DNA of 64,000 nucleotides from Bactrocera neohumeralis (lineage: Eukaryota > Arthropoda > Insecta > Diptera > Tephritidae), in NCBI RefSeq assembly GCF_024586455.1, contig NC_065921.1:5208001-5272000 (forward strand), written 5' to 3'. The notes beneath the pieces are model-generated. The model was not told where the DNA came from. It ran no database searches and was given only the letters and a program-made list of their open reading frames with translations. The position numbers and the translations under genes were made by a program. Shown here one piece after another: positions 35,551 through 49,429 of this stretch (positions are counted from its first letter, which is position 1; each line of letters begins with the position of its first letter).

Positions 35551-36639
35551 CAGTTTTCAGTACGACAGACATTCGAGTTCGTACCAAACAAATCGAAAAA
35601 TAAACGGAAAGTAAAAAAGGAAAATTATTATAAAACATAATCAAAATTAATCGAAATCAAGTGTAAAACCAAAGTATACTGCTTACATAATAATTAAAGG
35701 CACAAACGAAAACAGGCGCATTTTCCTTCGTGTGTGTGGAAGTACAATAAATAAAGAAAATAAAAATTTGCAAAACAAGCAGAATCTTAGGTGCATGAGT
35801 ACCGGCAACAGCGAATTGTGAATGTGCGTTAATTTGTGTGCATGTGTAAGTGCTGCTAAGACATACAGACAACTTGTGAAATATAATGCCACTTTACGAT
35901 ATATATGTAAGAAACTACTTATATGTAAATACGGGTTTACTAAAGTTAATTCCAATTGCAATACAGGGACGGAAGCGAAGTATGCCGAATTGGTGAATGG
36001 TGAGCAAATAAATGAATGAGTACTTGCTAAATGCATTAAAATGTGAACGATGAAAAGTTTGATAAAATTGAAAGAACTACATGTAAATGGCGAACGTAAT
36101 ATGAAATAAATGAATAGAAAAATACTAAGATCTTTTGGGATTGTGAATCACATATGAAATGATGACAGGTGCCTCGGGGCGAACGTAAATGAAAAATCAA
36201 GTTGCATATTATAAAATAAAATGTTGATAGATAGAAGATAGAAAATAATTGAGCTTTTGATCGGTCTTTTGTGCCCTTTCCCCTGTATATCACATATGGT
36301 CGAAAGGTTTCTCAAGTTGATCCATATATCTATAATTATTCGAACCTCCTAGTAGTAGCTTGGCGTGGCGTATTCCTGCTGCCTGCTGCCAGTGCCGTTG
36401 TCTCCCCACTCTCTACTCCGAGCGGACTAAAAAGCGTCCGATTTTTGTGAACTGAAAAAAACCTACTGTTTGCTTAAAAATTCTAAGGGTATATTTACAC
36501 ATATTTTAATAATACTATACATAATATATTTAAAAAAAAAATTTAATATATTTTGAGTTATATATAAACTCTGATTGCGCTAAAAAACACTATCCACTTC
36601 TGAAGTGATGCCACCCTTCGCCGTGGATAAAATCTAAAT

Positions 36640-37450
36640 GAATTAACGAGTTAAATTTGACTAAAAATTTTGGTGGGTTTTGGACCCACCACATAGGAAC
36701 CACTTCCAATGAAAAGCAAACAATAGCCTCGGATGAAAGACCCCACTTTTGGTAACGACCTCAACAAAAGTAATAAAGACTATGAGTTAAGGGCATGCAC
36801 CTGGAATGTCCAGTCTCTAAATTGAGAAAGTGCCAATGCTCAACTGGTTGATGTCCTCGTAAAAGTTATGTCGTCCAAAAAATGCGATGGACGGAACAAG
36901 GACGGAGACGAGTAGGTCCTTGTGACATTTGCTACAGCGGTCACATAAAGGAGCGCAAATTCAGTGTGGGACTCGTGGTGGTAGAAAGTCTCCGTCGTCA
37001 AGTACTGGCATTCATTCCAGTGGATAAGCCACAATCCTCATCAAAGCAAAATTTTTCAACATAACACTGATTTGCGCCCACGCCCCGACGGAAGAGAAGG
37101 ACGTTATGATGAAAGATACCTGTTATGAACGGCTGGAGCGCGCTTATGACAACTGTCCCCGCTACGAGGTAAAAATTATGCTTGGCGATTTTCACGTCAG
37201 GTTGAACAAAAAGAAGCCATCTTTGGTACAACAGTCGGAAAATTTAGCCTACATGGCGAAACCTCTCCAAATTGATTGAGCATGATCGACTTCTCAGGGG
37301 CCCAAAATATGGTTTTCTGTAGTACTAGATGAAAAGTTCGTAAGTCCTGAAAAATCTACTATCCACCGCATTTTCACCATGGGCAAAATCGTGGAAAAGA
37401 CCCGTGAAAGGAAGATCTAATCTATAACGTCCTCACTGCCGTTGAAGATT
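36640..37450 (+). mobile_element. LINE endonuclease domain fragment
   Basis: Plus-strand text reads ACTWNVQSLN, VSSKKCDGRNKD-like decay, MRWTEQGRRRVGPCDICYSG, HIKERKFSVGLVV, ICAHAPTEEKDVMM-like and LGDFHVR, the endonuclease/exonuclease/phosphatase domain (usual motif LGDFNAR) of non-LTR elements annotated as craniofacial development protein 2-like. It ends in a piece like KIVEKTRERK also seen at 49745. Stops and frameshifts are frequent. No RT follows, so it is a separate 3'-truncated or deleted copy. Confidence 0.75.
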
Positions 37451-38469
37451 TGTAAAACTGTTTATTAAAAAGAAACATTGAAATGTCGTACTTGGTTACA
37501 AAAGTGGTCCTGCTTCAAATATGCTCAATTTAATGGAAAAATTTTTTGTTTATATTCGTTTTCTCTTTGTTGTGTCTAAATCAGCGGTGATCAATTTTTC
37601 TACTTACATGCAGATGGTGCTAAACAGCTTAACTTAAAATTTTGTGATTAATTGTCGGTCGGATCATGGTAAAACTTTGTCTTTTAACGTAATATTAACC
37701 CAAAGAAAACATTTCTGAATCTTTTGCCGGACCATGTCACATTCTAACGAACTTTCAAAACATAAAAAACATCGCCTAAAATTCTTTCCAAAATCAATCT
37801 TTACAAAATTTCATTATTAATTCCTATTTCAACTTTAGCTGCTTAAGACAGTTTTACGTAATATATCTAGGATAATACTTTATTATCGCAAAGTCTTCAT
37901 TAAATGTGCTGTATTTCAAATCAACTTCAAATGCATATAATAAGTACATATGTATGTATTTACCTCTTTTTTCTGATAACTTATTAATTCTTAGTTCATT
38001 TTTCTAGCAAACTTTCCATTTGCGGTCCATACACTTCGCTTTAATCATAATAATTCACCCTCACCACCACTACCAAAGGAGCAAAGAAGGCCACACCTGC
38101 ATGCACACAGCATAAGATTGCTCCTTTTTAATTCCCTTGAAATTTGTCTCCTGGAAACCATTATTAATTTTCTGAACAATAAATAACTCTCGATGCTTGC
38201 AGCACTTGCTTATGACCTTCTCGATATAAATTTGCTGTGTGCCATAGTTTTTGTAGCAACATTAAATGTTAGACAGATCAAAGATAACCGACCTGGGTAA
38301 AGAGTAAACTAATCGTTTGCTTGGCAACCGCCAACGTTTATGATTGATAAAAGAACATTAAAATAATTAAAATTATTCACAATGTAAGGGGGGAAGTAGT
38401 TGTTTTAAGCTTCTTAAATCTAATGCAATTTCTGAGAATTTCTTAGTTAAACACTAAGAAGGTAGAAGG

Positions 38470-38890
38470 GAAGGTTGGTGGAGGAATTTTCTGCAAAGCA
38501 GGAGGCTACTGAACCACAGTAGTGTTTTTCAAACAGAAGTGGCTGCTATTAAGCCGAAATTGCATCCTCTTTTAGGGAAACGAGCATTCACTCCGATAGC
38601 AGAGCTCGCTAACTGTGCGCTTAAAGAAAATTTTCCGAGCTAGCCGCACTCAGAAAGGTTCATTTTGCCACAATCGTCGGATTTTTTACTAGACATTGTC
38701 CAGTAGGCATTCATGCGGTAAGTCTTGTTGGACGCAAATTATCAGGAAGAAGGTGAGAGGGAAATATGCAGGTGCTTATCCTCCATTGTCCAGCCTTTGC
38801 ACGACTGAAATTCAAACATCTCTGCAGCCACCTTGCGCGAACATAGCCGAAATTGACTTAACCGCGTCTCCAAATTTGTAATAGGATCAG
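38470..38890 (+). mobile_element. RNase H-bearing LINE fragment
   Basis: Broken frames resemble the RNase H and zinc-knuckle end of I/R1/LOA-type LINEs: GGGIFCKAGGY, AEIAS..., then HCPVGIHAVSL and HCPAFARLKFKHLCSHLA. The pieces are in the expected order but frameshifted. This is a different LINE type from the EN/RT elements nearby. Confidence 0.5.
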
Positions 38891-39044
38891 AGTGTTTTGT
38901 CTTATATACGAATTTTCCAGAACCACAACGGAGCATTCCAAGCTGGTTTTGAGGTTCTGTTAGGTTGTTGTTGGTACTTTTTCAAAAAACTCAAACAACC
39001 ATTCGCCATTTATTTTCAAACTTAAAATGAGCTATAAGTAGTAG

Positions 39045-39811
39045 AGTTTCACGCGCTTTGCTCAATTCGTGATCAACATAATCGACCTAATGAGCACACT
39101 ATTCGCAACACCATCACCCATCATGAGACCGCCCATTCATTATTGGATAAAATTCGACCGAATAGACCACGTCCAGTACGCAGTGAAGAAAATATAGCAG
39201 CCGATTCGGCGTCATTCGCTGCTACTCGGACTGACATATGGCAAGACTTGGCGCATTTTACGTCGAGATCTAAAATTGAAAGCGTACAAAATACAGGTTG
39301 TGCAAAAGCTGAAGCCGCATGACCTTCCCAAGCGACATCTCTCTAAAGTTCCAAGAAGAACAAATTGTGTTCAGCGATGAGGGCCATTTCTGGCTATGTA
39401 GACAAGCAAAATTTCCGTATTTGAGACGAAGAGCAAACTGAAGAGACTCAAAAACTACCATTTCATCCACAAAAAAACAACGGTTGGGTCTGGTTTGTAG
39501 GGCGGTGGAATGATCGGTCCATATTTCTTTAAAAATTATGCCAGTGAAAACGTAATCGTCAATGGGGACCGTTATCGCGACATAATAATCGACTATTTGA
39601 TGCCTGAAATAGAAGTTCGTGATCTCGGCGACATTTGGTTTCAACAAAACGATGCTATCACACCGTTAGACTTTTCCCTGTGTTTATCTAAAAACTATAC
39701 GGACAATCCGACTTCGATTCAGACATTGAAGCAAAACATCACGCGTGCCACTCGTCAAAAACAAATCGAAATACTCGGATGGACCATCTGAGACGTAGCC
39801 GCGGATCACCC
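39045..39811 (+). mobile_element. rosa-like mariner, truncated
   Basis: Readable blocks are RPRPVRSEENI, GMIGPYFFKNYASENVIVNG, YLMPEIEVRDLGDIWFQQND and TPLDFSLCLSKNYTDNPTSI. The part between QQND and TPLD, which holds the GATSH...WPPRS stretch, is deleted. The right end GGATCACCC is followed by TA. It is close to 43916-44856. The left inverted repeat is missing. Confidence 0.75.
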
Positions 39812-41064
39812 TATACAAGTAACTAGTAATATTAGAAACAAACAATATAAAGTGTTAAAATAGCAAATAGTAAATCTAAAAATATCTCAAAAAATTACAG
39901 CACAATGTGGTTTTCTGGGTATACTCAGAACCATTTTTTTACCACAAATTAAATTGCTTCGAAAAATGACGCATTTATGTATCAAGCAAACACAAAAACC
40001 AGTTTTTACGGATTCTTGACATATGTATGTATATACATATGTTTTTTTAAAAGATTACACTCATATATACTTCATACATATCTATGTACATATGTACATC
40101 GAGACATACATACATATATGTACAAATTTTGAAAATATTACGAAACAATTTATCACTAATCTAAACAAATATATATTTTTTCCAATTGAACAATCAAATT
40201 CTGGATATTGCTAAATAATTTGAAGTGCAAAATCCCTCCGGCAAGTGGTTTATTTCGACATCACAAATCTAAAACAGACATTTTCAATAACAAAGCGCAT
40301 CGAATTTGTTGTGTGTTGTTGTTAAATTAAATGTGTTTTCGTTTACTTTTGTTGTTGCTCGCTTTGATATAGAAACTTTTTGAACTCTGCTTTGATATCT
40401 TCTGTTGACAAAAGCGGCGCCGGCAGAGAGTTTTAAATTAAATAAACTCACAACAAAGCAACAGCTTTATCTTATCGTCGCACATACGCGTAAATTCGTG
40501 CAAATAATTTGATAAAGTGACACATTTCATATTACAATCAAATATAAGTAAATAAATATAATGGAAATACATTTAGAAGTATTCGGGAAATTAGAGCGAT
40601 CCGTCGTAAGCGATGTGTAAATAAAAGTAGAAATGTGAGGGATTAGAAATCATTGAAATGTATCTGTCACGGTGCGGCATGTCAAGCTAACTGCAACAAC
40701 AACAACAACGATTACAGCTCACGTTAATGTAGACAACGTGATCTAAGTCAGAAGCTTCAATTGCCTCACAGACAATAGGCGCTCACATTTTCATTTGTTT
40801 CGCACATACCAACATATGTATGTACATATTTACTCACATGGCTGTAATCATAGATAAACAAGTAGACAACAACGCAATTCATATTTACGTATACTTTTCG
40901 TGTAAACAAATCAGAACAGCTGTTCATCGTCTGTCGAAAACGAAACTTTTCAGAAAAGTCATTAGGAGTCGCTATAAACTGTCTACTCAATCGAACTGAT
41001 TTAATGGACAAGCAATTTTTCAAAAACTTCTCAAAAATTCTCTTGTTAGAAATTTTCACAAATA

Positions 41065-42222
41065 TTGGGTAGTCGAAAAAGTATTTTCGTATTTTGGTCA
41101 ATAGATGACATTGCAATCATACAAGTATATCTCCTTTGCGTTGGAAAGGTGAGATTTGAAGCTTGATTTAACCAAAAAAATTAAATTCGGGGAAGTTGAA
41201 AAAAGTTACAGCTGTTCAAAAATGAGTGAAAATATTGAAAAAATTCGCTATATTTTTTGAAATTTTTGTGTAAAAAAGGGAAAAGTGCCACGCAAGCCAC
41301 CAGTGAAATTTGTGAAGTCTACGGAGACGATACTGTAACAGTTCGTGGAGCACAACAATGCTTCGCTCGCTTACATTCTGGAAATTTCAATGTTAAAGGT
41401 GCAACACCTATCGTTAAAAAGTCGATGAAATTATTGAAAAGATTGACCAGGACAGTCACAAAAGCAGCCATGACATCGCTAAGGAAACTCACATTCATCA
41501 CTAAACGGTTTTGGTACATTTAAAAAAGGCTGGCTGAAAAATTTAAAGGCCCGAATTAACACCGTCGATTCTTTGCTGAAACGAAATGAAATCGAACCAT
41601 TTCTGAAGCGGATGGTAACAGGAGACGAAAAGTGGATCAAATACGACAATAATGTGTGAAAAAGATCGTGGTCCAAGCGTGGTGAAGCTCACCATACGGT
41701 CGTAAAGCCAGGATTGACGCCTCGAAAGGTTATGCTGAGTGTTTGGTGGGATTGGAAAGGAATCATCCCCTATGAGCTACTCCAGCCTAGTCGAACGATT
41801 GATTCCATATCTTACTGTCAAAAACTGATGAGATTGACGCAAGCAATCGAAAAATACGGCCAGAACTGATCAACAGAAAGGGCTTTGTCTTCTATCTAGG
41901 ACAACGCTAGACCACACACATCTTTGATGACTCGGCAAAAACTGGGAAAGCTTGGCTGGGAAGCTTTGATGCATCCACCATATAGCCCTGACCTTGCACC
42001 ATCGGACTAACATTTGTTTCGATCAATGCAGAACTCCCTTAATAAAATAAAGTTGGCCTCAAGAGAAATTAAATGTCGCAGTTTTTCGACGAGAAACCGG
42101 AAAAGTTTTACACTGATGGAATAAAGTCTGTAGCGGAAAAATGGCAAAGTGATTCACCAAAATGCTACATTTTTGTTTAATTAAAGTTCATTTTAAATAC
42201 AAAAGATTTTTCGACTACCCAA
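41065..42222 (+). mobile_element. full-length mariner (TTGGGTAGTCG ends), pseudogene
   Basis: A 1158-bp element with inverted ends TTGGGTAGTCGAAAAAG and CTTTTTCGACTACCCAA-like, flanked by TA on both sides. The transposase starts at ATG 41222 (MSENIEKIRYIF) but meets a TGA after 12 codons; further blocks are GNFNVKGATP, LLKRNEIEPFLKRMVTGDEK WIKY, PGLTPRKVMLSVWWDWKGII, then LDNARPHTSLMTRQKLGKLG and HPPYSPDLAPSD, with the DD34D core visible. Several frameshifts and stops make it inactive. It is the most complete of three copies in the window. Confidence 0.9.
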
Positions 42223-43639
42223 TATCAACAATTTAATCGCCTAAGTAATTTCTATTGCTTATTTTGCTAAGTACTTGAGCAAATTCCTGGTATTAATCAG
42301 AGATAACATAATTTATATGTACATACATATGTAAATATAAAAATATAAATCAACATGTGTCTCTTAAACCTGAAGAAAAAACTCGAAGCTTTTATAAATA
42401 TTCGCTATTACGACGTCAGCAAGTCAGCGAATTAGCGAATTTCGATTCAAGTCGATTATCTATAACGAGTTCGCCGCTGCCCCCACAATACTTGTATGTT
42501 AACAGCGTCTGACTTCTATGACTCATTATTTATTTATTTACTAAAATCAATAACTAATGCTAGAGTAGCAATTAGTACAAACTAAGCTTAATGGGTTCAT
42601 TAAAATGGGAGCTAAGAATCTCAAACACGATTTGTCGAGCTGCAAATAACAGTAATGACAGATAAATACTCAACGTAGAGAGTAACAAGAGCGCGAAAGG
42701 TGGAATGGAAAATATTTGTATATACTTACATAAGTACATACTTAAGAATTACCTTAATTAAATCACAAAATTATACTTAGCACGTAACGGATACAAATGC
42801 AAATAAAAAGGAATTACAAGATGTAAGCCAGAGAAATGCGAAATGTGCGCAGAGCAAAATCTTCCACCTAAGTATCAAAGCAGTATCAAAGTGCTTAAGA
42901 TGAGATCTCTTACGGCTGTGCACTTATGGCAGTCCATCTTCAAATATAGCAAAAAGTTAACGGCACAAATAGCTTGCGTGAGTTCAAGAAAGCGTATATT
43001 TAAGGCTCCTGAGACTCATCACCACGCAGAGTCAACATCATCAGGCGTAGTACATATTTATGTATCTACCCTTTGGACCTCAAGTAGGACATTAATGAAA
43101 AGTAAAAACAAAATTTTTCATAATGTTTCGTCACTTGGGATGTTCTAATTGTACCGTAAAATGAGAGCTTGGCAATGCTTAGGTAGATGTTTACCTGGTA
43201 AGCAAACAATTAGGCTGGCAACTACGCAGTATTTTTAACGTTTTTACTGATGAGTGCACAAAAAGTTTTCAAGTGGTGCGAAATCACACACACACTCACA
43301 AATGGACTTGTTTCTAATCGCAAAGATATATTTGGAGTACGTAAGTATGTATATAAGCACGGCATTAGCTTCCCAAGTGGAAGTTAGCCTCGCATAATAT
43401 TTGCTGGTAAAATATAAATATTAGACTTGGGCAACTTGAGGCATGAGTAGATCAATTTTCAGTACAACCAATTTTGATCCGTGAACGCACCTCGAAATTT
43501 CTTTCTAATACAATATTTGCATAGTAATAGTTCAACATATAACCTATAAAAGATTAAGAGGTAATCAATATTTTCAAAATGCAGTTTCTTAAATATAAAT
43601 AATCATAGAATAATGAGCTATACCAAAATCTTTTCATTT

Positions 43640-43913
43640 TTACACCCTGAACATGGAAAATCAATCCGTCCGATCCAAACAATTTCTGCGGAGATTGAAG
43701 CCATGCTTTAGATAATAATCTGTGCTAAATTTTCGTCAAATAAAAAAGTTTTCCATACAGGGACTTGAGTTCGATCGGCTGCAGTTTGCATGGCAGCTAT
43801 ATACGATATTTGTCTGATATCGGAGGTTCCGACAAATGAGCATCTTTTTGGAGAGAAAGAGACGTGTGCAAAATGTCAGGTCAACATGAGGGACTAGTTC
43901 GCGTTTTCCGTTT
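43640..43913. repeat. dispersed tephritid-type repeat with mariner inserted at its end
   Basis: ACACCCTGAACATGG, then TTTTCCATACAGGGACTTGA, TCGATCGGCTGCAGTTTGCA, TCTGATATCGGAGGTTCCGA and GAGGGACTAGTTCGCG. Parts recur inverted at 22455-22514 and 23392-23545. No ORF. The right end is cut by the mariner at 43916. Confidence 0.6.
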
Positions 43914-43915
43914 TA

Positions 43916-44856
43916 ACGGGTGATCCAAGTAGAGTTACTTTTTTAATAGCCTTTTTTGACAGATCACGCTTCGCTCATTTTATGATCAACATAATCGGCT
44001 TACTATGCATACTATTCAGAACACAATCACCCCCATCTCCAGACCCAGCATTCATTATTGGATAATATTCGACCGAAGAGACCATGGCCAGCACCCAGTG
44101 AAGAAAATATAGCGTAGCTGAGAGTGTACTCGAAGGCTGTCAAGAGTCGATTCGGCGCCGTTCGCAGCAACTCGGACTGTCGTATGGAACGACTTGGCCT
44201 CGAGATCTTAAATTGAAAGCGTACAAAATACCACTTGACCTTCCCAAGCGATCTAAACCAGCAAAATTGCTATATTTATAACAAAAAGCAACCTGAGGAG
44301 ATTCAAGAGCTGCTATTTCTTCCAGAAAAACCTACGGTTTGGTCTGGTTTGTGGACCGGTGAAATCATTTCCACGTAACTGTGAACGGCGACCGTTATCG
44401 CGCCATGATAACTGATTACTTGATGCCTGAAATTGAAGCTCGTGATCTCGGCAATATTTGGTTTCAAGAAAACGAAGCCACTTCTCACATATCACATCAA
44501 TCAATAGATTTATTGAGAGAACACTTCGGTGAGCAGATAATTTCACGTTTTGGGCTGGTCGATTGGCCACCAAGAACGTTAGACTTTTTCCTGTGGGGAT
44601 ATGTAAAGTCTAAAGTCTAAGCGGACAATGCTGCTCCAATTCAGGCCTCGGCAAAATATCACGTGTGTCATTCGCCAGTTACCAGTCGAAATTCCCGAAC
44701 GACTCATCAAAAATTGGACTCAAAGGATGAGACGTAGCCGCGGCCAACATTTGAAAGAGATAATCTTCAAAAAATAAATGCCAAAGAATGCTCCTTCGAA
44801 TGAATTTCCGTGTTTTTTCTTTAAAAAAGTAGAGAATCTCTAAATGGATTACCGTT
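43916..44856 (+). mobile_element. rosa-like DD41D mariner, 941 bp
   Basis: The ends ACGGGTGATCC and GGATTACCGTT are imperfect inverted repeats flanked by TA. Blocks in order: RPWPAPSEENIA, SRFGAVRSNSDC, GDRYRAMITDYLMPEIEARD, LGNIWFQENEATSHISHQSI, DLLREHFGEQIISRFGLVDW, PPRTLDFFLWGYVKSKV. One catalytic Asp (QQD) reads Glu here and the SCDLTP block is shortened. Frameshifts occur in the first half. Confidence 0.8.
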
Positions 44857-46594
44857 TAATTATATATTACTTTAAAATACTATAAAACTGCGATGTTGTT
44901 GAAGTTGTGGTTTTTTCTTGTTCTGATAAAAATAGTAAAGAGAGCAAGCAGCAGCATTAGTTTTAGAATGACTCAAATCCCATACGATCAGTGTTTGTAA
45001 TAGCTGTGTGGAATTTCCCAGTTTATTAGTGTTCCGAGCGCTGGAAGCGAATTACATGAAATATTTAGGAGTTTTACTTAATTCCTCAAATTTTATAGGC
45101 CGCAAGCTCTAAATTTGTAAAATTAGTCCCACACCGCATAAAAATAAAAGAAAATTTATAGATATTATGCCACAAGAGGCTTTAATTTCTTCCTGCCAAA
45201 TTGGCGCTGGAAAAGCAAAATTGTTGAAAAAGCTCTAGTGGCCTTTGGAAGTTTGAAGTGCCATGGCAAATCACTTGGCGAACGCCTATATGAATTTACA
45301 TAACCACCGAGCCCGCACAGCCGCACAGGTGAAATACTATATTTTCTCTTAATTAGCACCTAGATTACAGTAAAATAAAACAAATACAACAATTGCTTCG
45401 CGCAGGCTGCAACTTCGTGTAATATTCGGAAACGGACAGCACAAAACAGGAAAAGCGAGCATGGCAACAACTAAAAACCCCAGCAAGGCAAAACTTCAAC
45501 CAACTAGAAACTCACTCAGCACACCATACACCCTCGTGCCCGAACGAACATGCCACCACACACACACACCACGTAAATCATGCGCCAACCCACTAAAATG
45601 GAGCAGATAGTCATGCATTATGCACAAGAGCCATTATTTTGAAAAGCGCAAAACTAAAAATCAATAGGAACTACAACATTTTATTCGTGTAACGGCAGTT
45701 CGTCAGTGCAAAACTATGGAAATACACTATGTTATGGCGTGCAGCAGCGCTTATCCAGCTCGGCCATACAATTGGGTTAGTGCAGGTCAGCGGCGCAGCG
45801 TCCTACTTTTGGGCGCTTGATTGTTTGCGTTTTTATGATCCTTTTAATGCGCTCTGTAGTTCACAATAAAATGCACACTTTTATTTTTTGCTCTACACAC
45901 TTGTGAATTGTTACACTTTCTTGTTTGACTTGGGAAAATAATTTCATTTCTGAAGCACTTGAAACTTTTCAGCACTTACGTTGGTACTTTCGCCTTTGTG
46001 TGCTGCGTGTGCTGGGCAAAACGGTTTCACGCAATAAAAATTATGCAAACTAAATATTTTTATTGCATTTCTGAGGCGTTGCAAAGTTCAAATAGGCTTC
46101 TATTTGCAGCCAATACCCAGCTTCTGTAGCTTATGCGCCTGTAAGTAGGCTTTGAAACATACTCGAGGGAATAACTGTGATGTAAACTTCGGACAGTTAT
46201 GTTTATATGGTAGCAAATTTGAACCACAGCACACAATAAACAAATTTTTATTATACCAGAGTGCCAGGCTTAAAGACTACTGCCAAATGATATTGTCAGA
46301 AAGTAGTCTCGATCTCGAAATTTTTTTAATTCAAAAACTTCTCTCCCAAAGCATTTTCTAAATATCTTCAATAAAGTTTCCGAGCGTTAATAATTCGTAA
46401 CTGGTCCACACAAACGATTTGTTATCTTTATCCAAACACTGATTAAAATTAGATTGAAAGAAGAAACTTTAAAAAAAGAAGGCTCTCGTGCCAAAATTTG
46501 AATAAATTCAATAGTAAAGTAAACCTCTACGCTTGTAGGGTCGAGAAATTTTAAAATTATGGATGAGCATGATTTGAGCACAAAGAAGTTTTCC

Positions 46595-47299
46595 TAAGAG
46601 ATTACATGAGTTTACGGGTTTCAAAAAATCGGTTATTTTTATTGTTTTATTAAAGTCTACTACACTTTACAGTATTGTCCTATTGTTTTCCAGTTGATCC
46701 GAGAATTAGTTTCGGATATTCGGCCTTGAGAACTTATGCGCTCGTGGCTAGCTAAGGTAAATGCGCCGTCTCTGAACGCGTTTTTCACGAAACTGTGGTT
46801 TTAATTCAGTTGGCAAGATTTCTCAAGAGATCTACTCAACTGATCTCCATGAAATTTACACTGGTCTTTGAGATACAATTCTTAAAGACTTGGACACAGA
46901 ATTTTTTTTTCGATTACAACTATTTGAAAAAAATATGTCGTGAAATTTTTACTAAAATTTTAATTTTTTTATAAAAATGTCTGCCAAAAAGCCAAATTTC
47001 TGTTTTTTTTCCTTCGTCCAAGTTCTAGCTTAAGGTTTTAGCTAAAACACTTTTCTTCACTTTAGATGATCCTGTAAGGAATTATCCTGCCAACGCGGAC
47101 GCATCTATTTTCCGAGGAGTCACCGGAAATAGCGTCACTATTGGGCGAGTATAAAATATTTTTTCCCAAAAATTTCAGAATTTATTTCTAAATGCACTGT
47201 TTGTAACAAAAAAAAATCTAATAAAATATTTAATTTTTTATATGAGAAAAGTATTGTTGAAAAAGGACTGTTTTTTCACGAGAAAACCCATGTAACCCC
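46595..47299 (+). mobile_element. TTAA-family element, about 705 bp
   Basis: The right end is CATGTAACCCC followed by TTAA (47300-47303); the left end AGATTACATGAGTTTACGGG is a diverged inverted copy of the CATG end seen at 52221. The interior matches 60480-61053 and the fragment 2400-2719, and is inverted relative to 51990-52221. No ORF of note. Confidence 0.65.
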
Positions 47300-49429
47300 T
47301 TAAATAATTGAAGTACTGATACCTAAGAATGACACATAACGGAGCAAATGTTCCATAAGCGCAAATACTGTGCTTAAAAATCAATATTATTTCTGTTTCC
47401 TTTGATCTAATAACACTTTTATGGAAAAAACCACCGCCATGAAAAGTTTATTACGATAAAAATACATAAAATTCAATAAATCCCTCGTAAAAATTATTAA
47501 TGTATGTGTGCTCTGACATTTATATTTGGAATTGTTACCGCGTGTGCCGACTTTGCCCCACACATACACCCTCCCACAGCAAATGTTCTATTGAACCACA
47601 AGTCACATGCAAACTGCACGCACACCCACAGGGACCGCCGCTTGAGCGGAGTGCAAATGTGTAACCATGGGTAACACACTCGTACGAGTCCATAACAAAT
47701 GCTCAGCTCACCCACATAACCAACAAATGACAAATGTATTCAAAAATTAGAAAATCAAGCCCCACAAGAGGCGCCAAGCAGTCAAGGTAATATGCCGCAG
47801 GAAACATACGAAGCCACAAATGCCTACAACGTCACGCCAACGTATATGTTCGCCTACTAATAACTTCAACCGCTGACACATGTGACTTCGGTTCACGTAA
47901 TAGTCGGAGCGTTCTGTGGGTGCAGGACGTACTCTACTCCCACATGTAAGTATGTGTAGTTGGTGTGCAAACATTTGGCGACGCCAGCGAAATACGCGAA
48001 GCATTAAATGCCAAAATTTTAGTTATGAGGTCGCGCTTCACCTGCCACTTCATCTACGTAATTTGGATAATTTGCACTCATAGAAGAAAGCGTTACCCCC
48101 TTCGTAGCTACCACATTGGTTTGAGGAAACGACCTTGCTGACGAATAACACACTTATAATATAAGGACTTACGAGGAATAAGCAGCCGAGTGCAAAAACT
48201 ATTCGTGGTTCGGAACGAAAAACTGGCAGGAGACGCGTCGGAAAACGAGACAGAGGTGCGGCCCTTTGTTGCCTGGCTAGCATGTAGACGCGTCGGTGGA
48301 GGCAAACGAACGAAGAAAATGCAAACAGTAACTAACCAGCAACAACAACTTATCACACCACACCAACACAGTGGCAATTGTATAAATAATGGAGTTCGAA
48401 GCTGCGAACTTTGAGCCGCCAGTCCTTGTGAACTGGCTGCCAAATGGGTAAATTGTATTTGGGAGTTGGCGGAAATTTCTAGCGGCAGAAGGAAAAGTGA
48501 GAGGCGTGCTTTAGGTAACGTGTGACGTTTTGAATCGATGCCAGGTTACATAAAAACACAAGCAGCCCCACACAGTGCCGAAAGTTAGCAGTAAGAGTTA
48601 ATCGTTAAACAGTTGGAACTTCGTGCATGTGAAAGTGAGAGTAGGTCAATGTTGTCGCCTGGAAAATCACTGTTTCCTGTTCATGCACATACAGTGCGAG
48701 TATTTTGCAAAGTAGAAATAAATATACACGTAGAAATATGTGAAATATGAAATACACGTACACTAAAGCCAACACGTAAATACTATTAAGGAGCAACAGT
48801 GTGGAAAATGCCAAAATGTGATTTGGAGCTTTGTCCCTAAAGCTAATTAGCAACCAAGAATCCGTGAAAATTGCAGCTAGTGGCAATTCCAAAAGGGTTA
48901 AATGCATGGAAAGGGGAATGATTTAATCATAATACCAAATGCGTCAACTTTTTTGAAGTATTCTTACAACGAACTACGGAAGTTGAGTGTACTCGGAGAG
49001 TTTTGGGATCGATATCCGAGGCATATTTTCGAATTAAGAAAAACAATTTTGTAAAATTGAGAGAATTAAATGAACTTTCTCACTGGAAAAGCTTTATATG
49101 AAGCTCATTAGATCTGTAGAGAGAATTTAAATTTGTAGAACCCTTAATACCTTGGAAAGCAAGTAGAAGAAGAAATTTCTTTAATTAGGTATTTTGATAG
49201 ATATAGTTATAGTAGTTGGAGGATGGAGCCATGTGTAGAAGTTTACGCAAGTGAGGAAAGATCTCTGAGCGCCATTTATTTGGGAGTGTCCAGGAACGAT
49301 TCTTTCACATATGGCTCAAGAAACTCACGACTTCCGGTCTTAGACCAAGTATCCGTTGCATTTGCAGACAAAGACAGGTCGAAATGCGTGAGTACGAACA
49401 GATTGACCGACAGATGTAAGGAAAGCATA

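Noticed and set aside
39510..39791. 93-codon ORF as a possible host gene
   Set aside because: It is a piece of a rosa-like mariner transposase with an internal deletion.
40018..40120. Clustered ATACATATGTATGTAT palindromes as possible CRISPR-like or regulatory array
   Set aside because: They are interrupted TA/CA microsatellite sequence, common throughout fly intergenic DNA and at many places in this window; there is no regular spacer.
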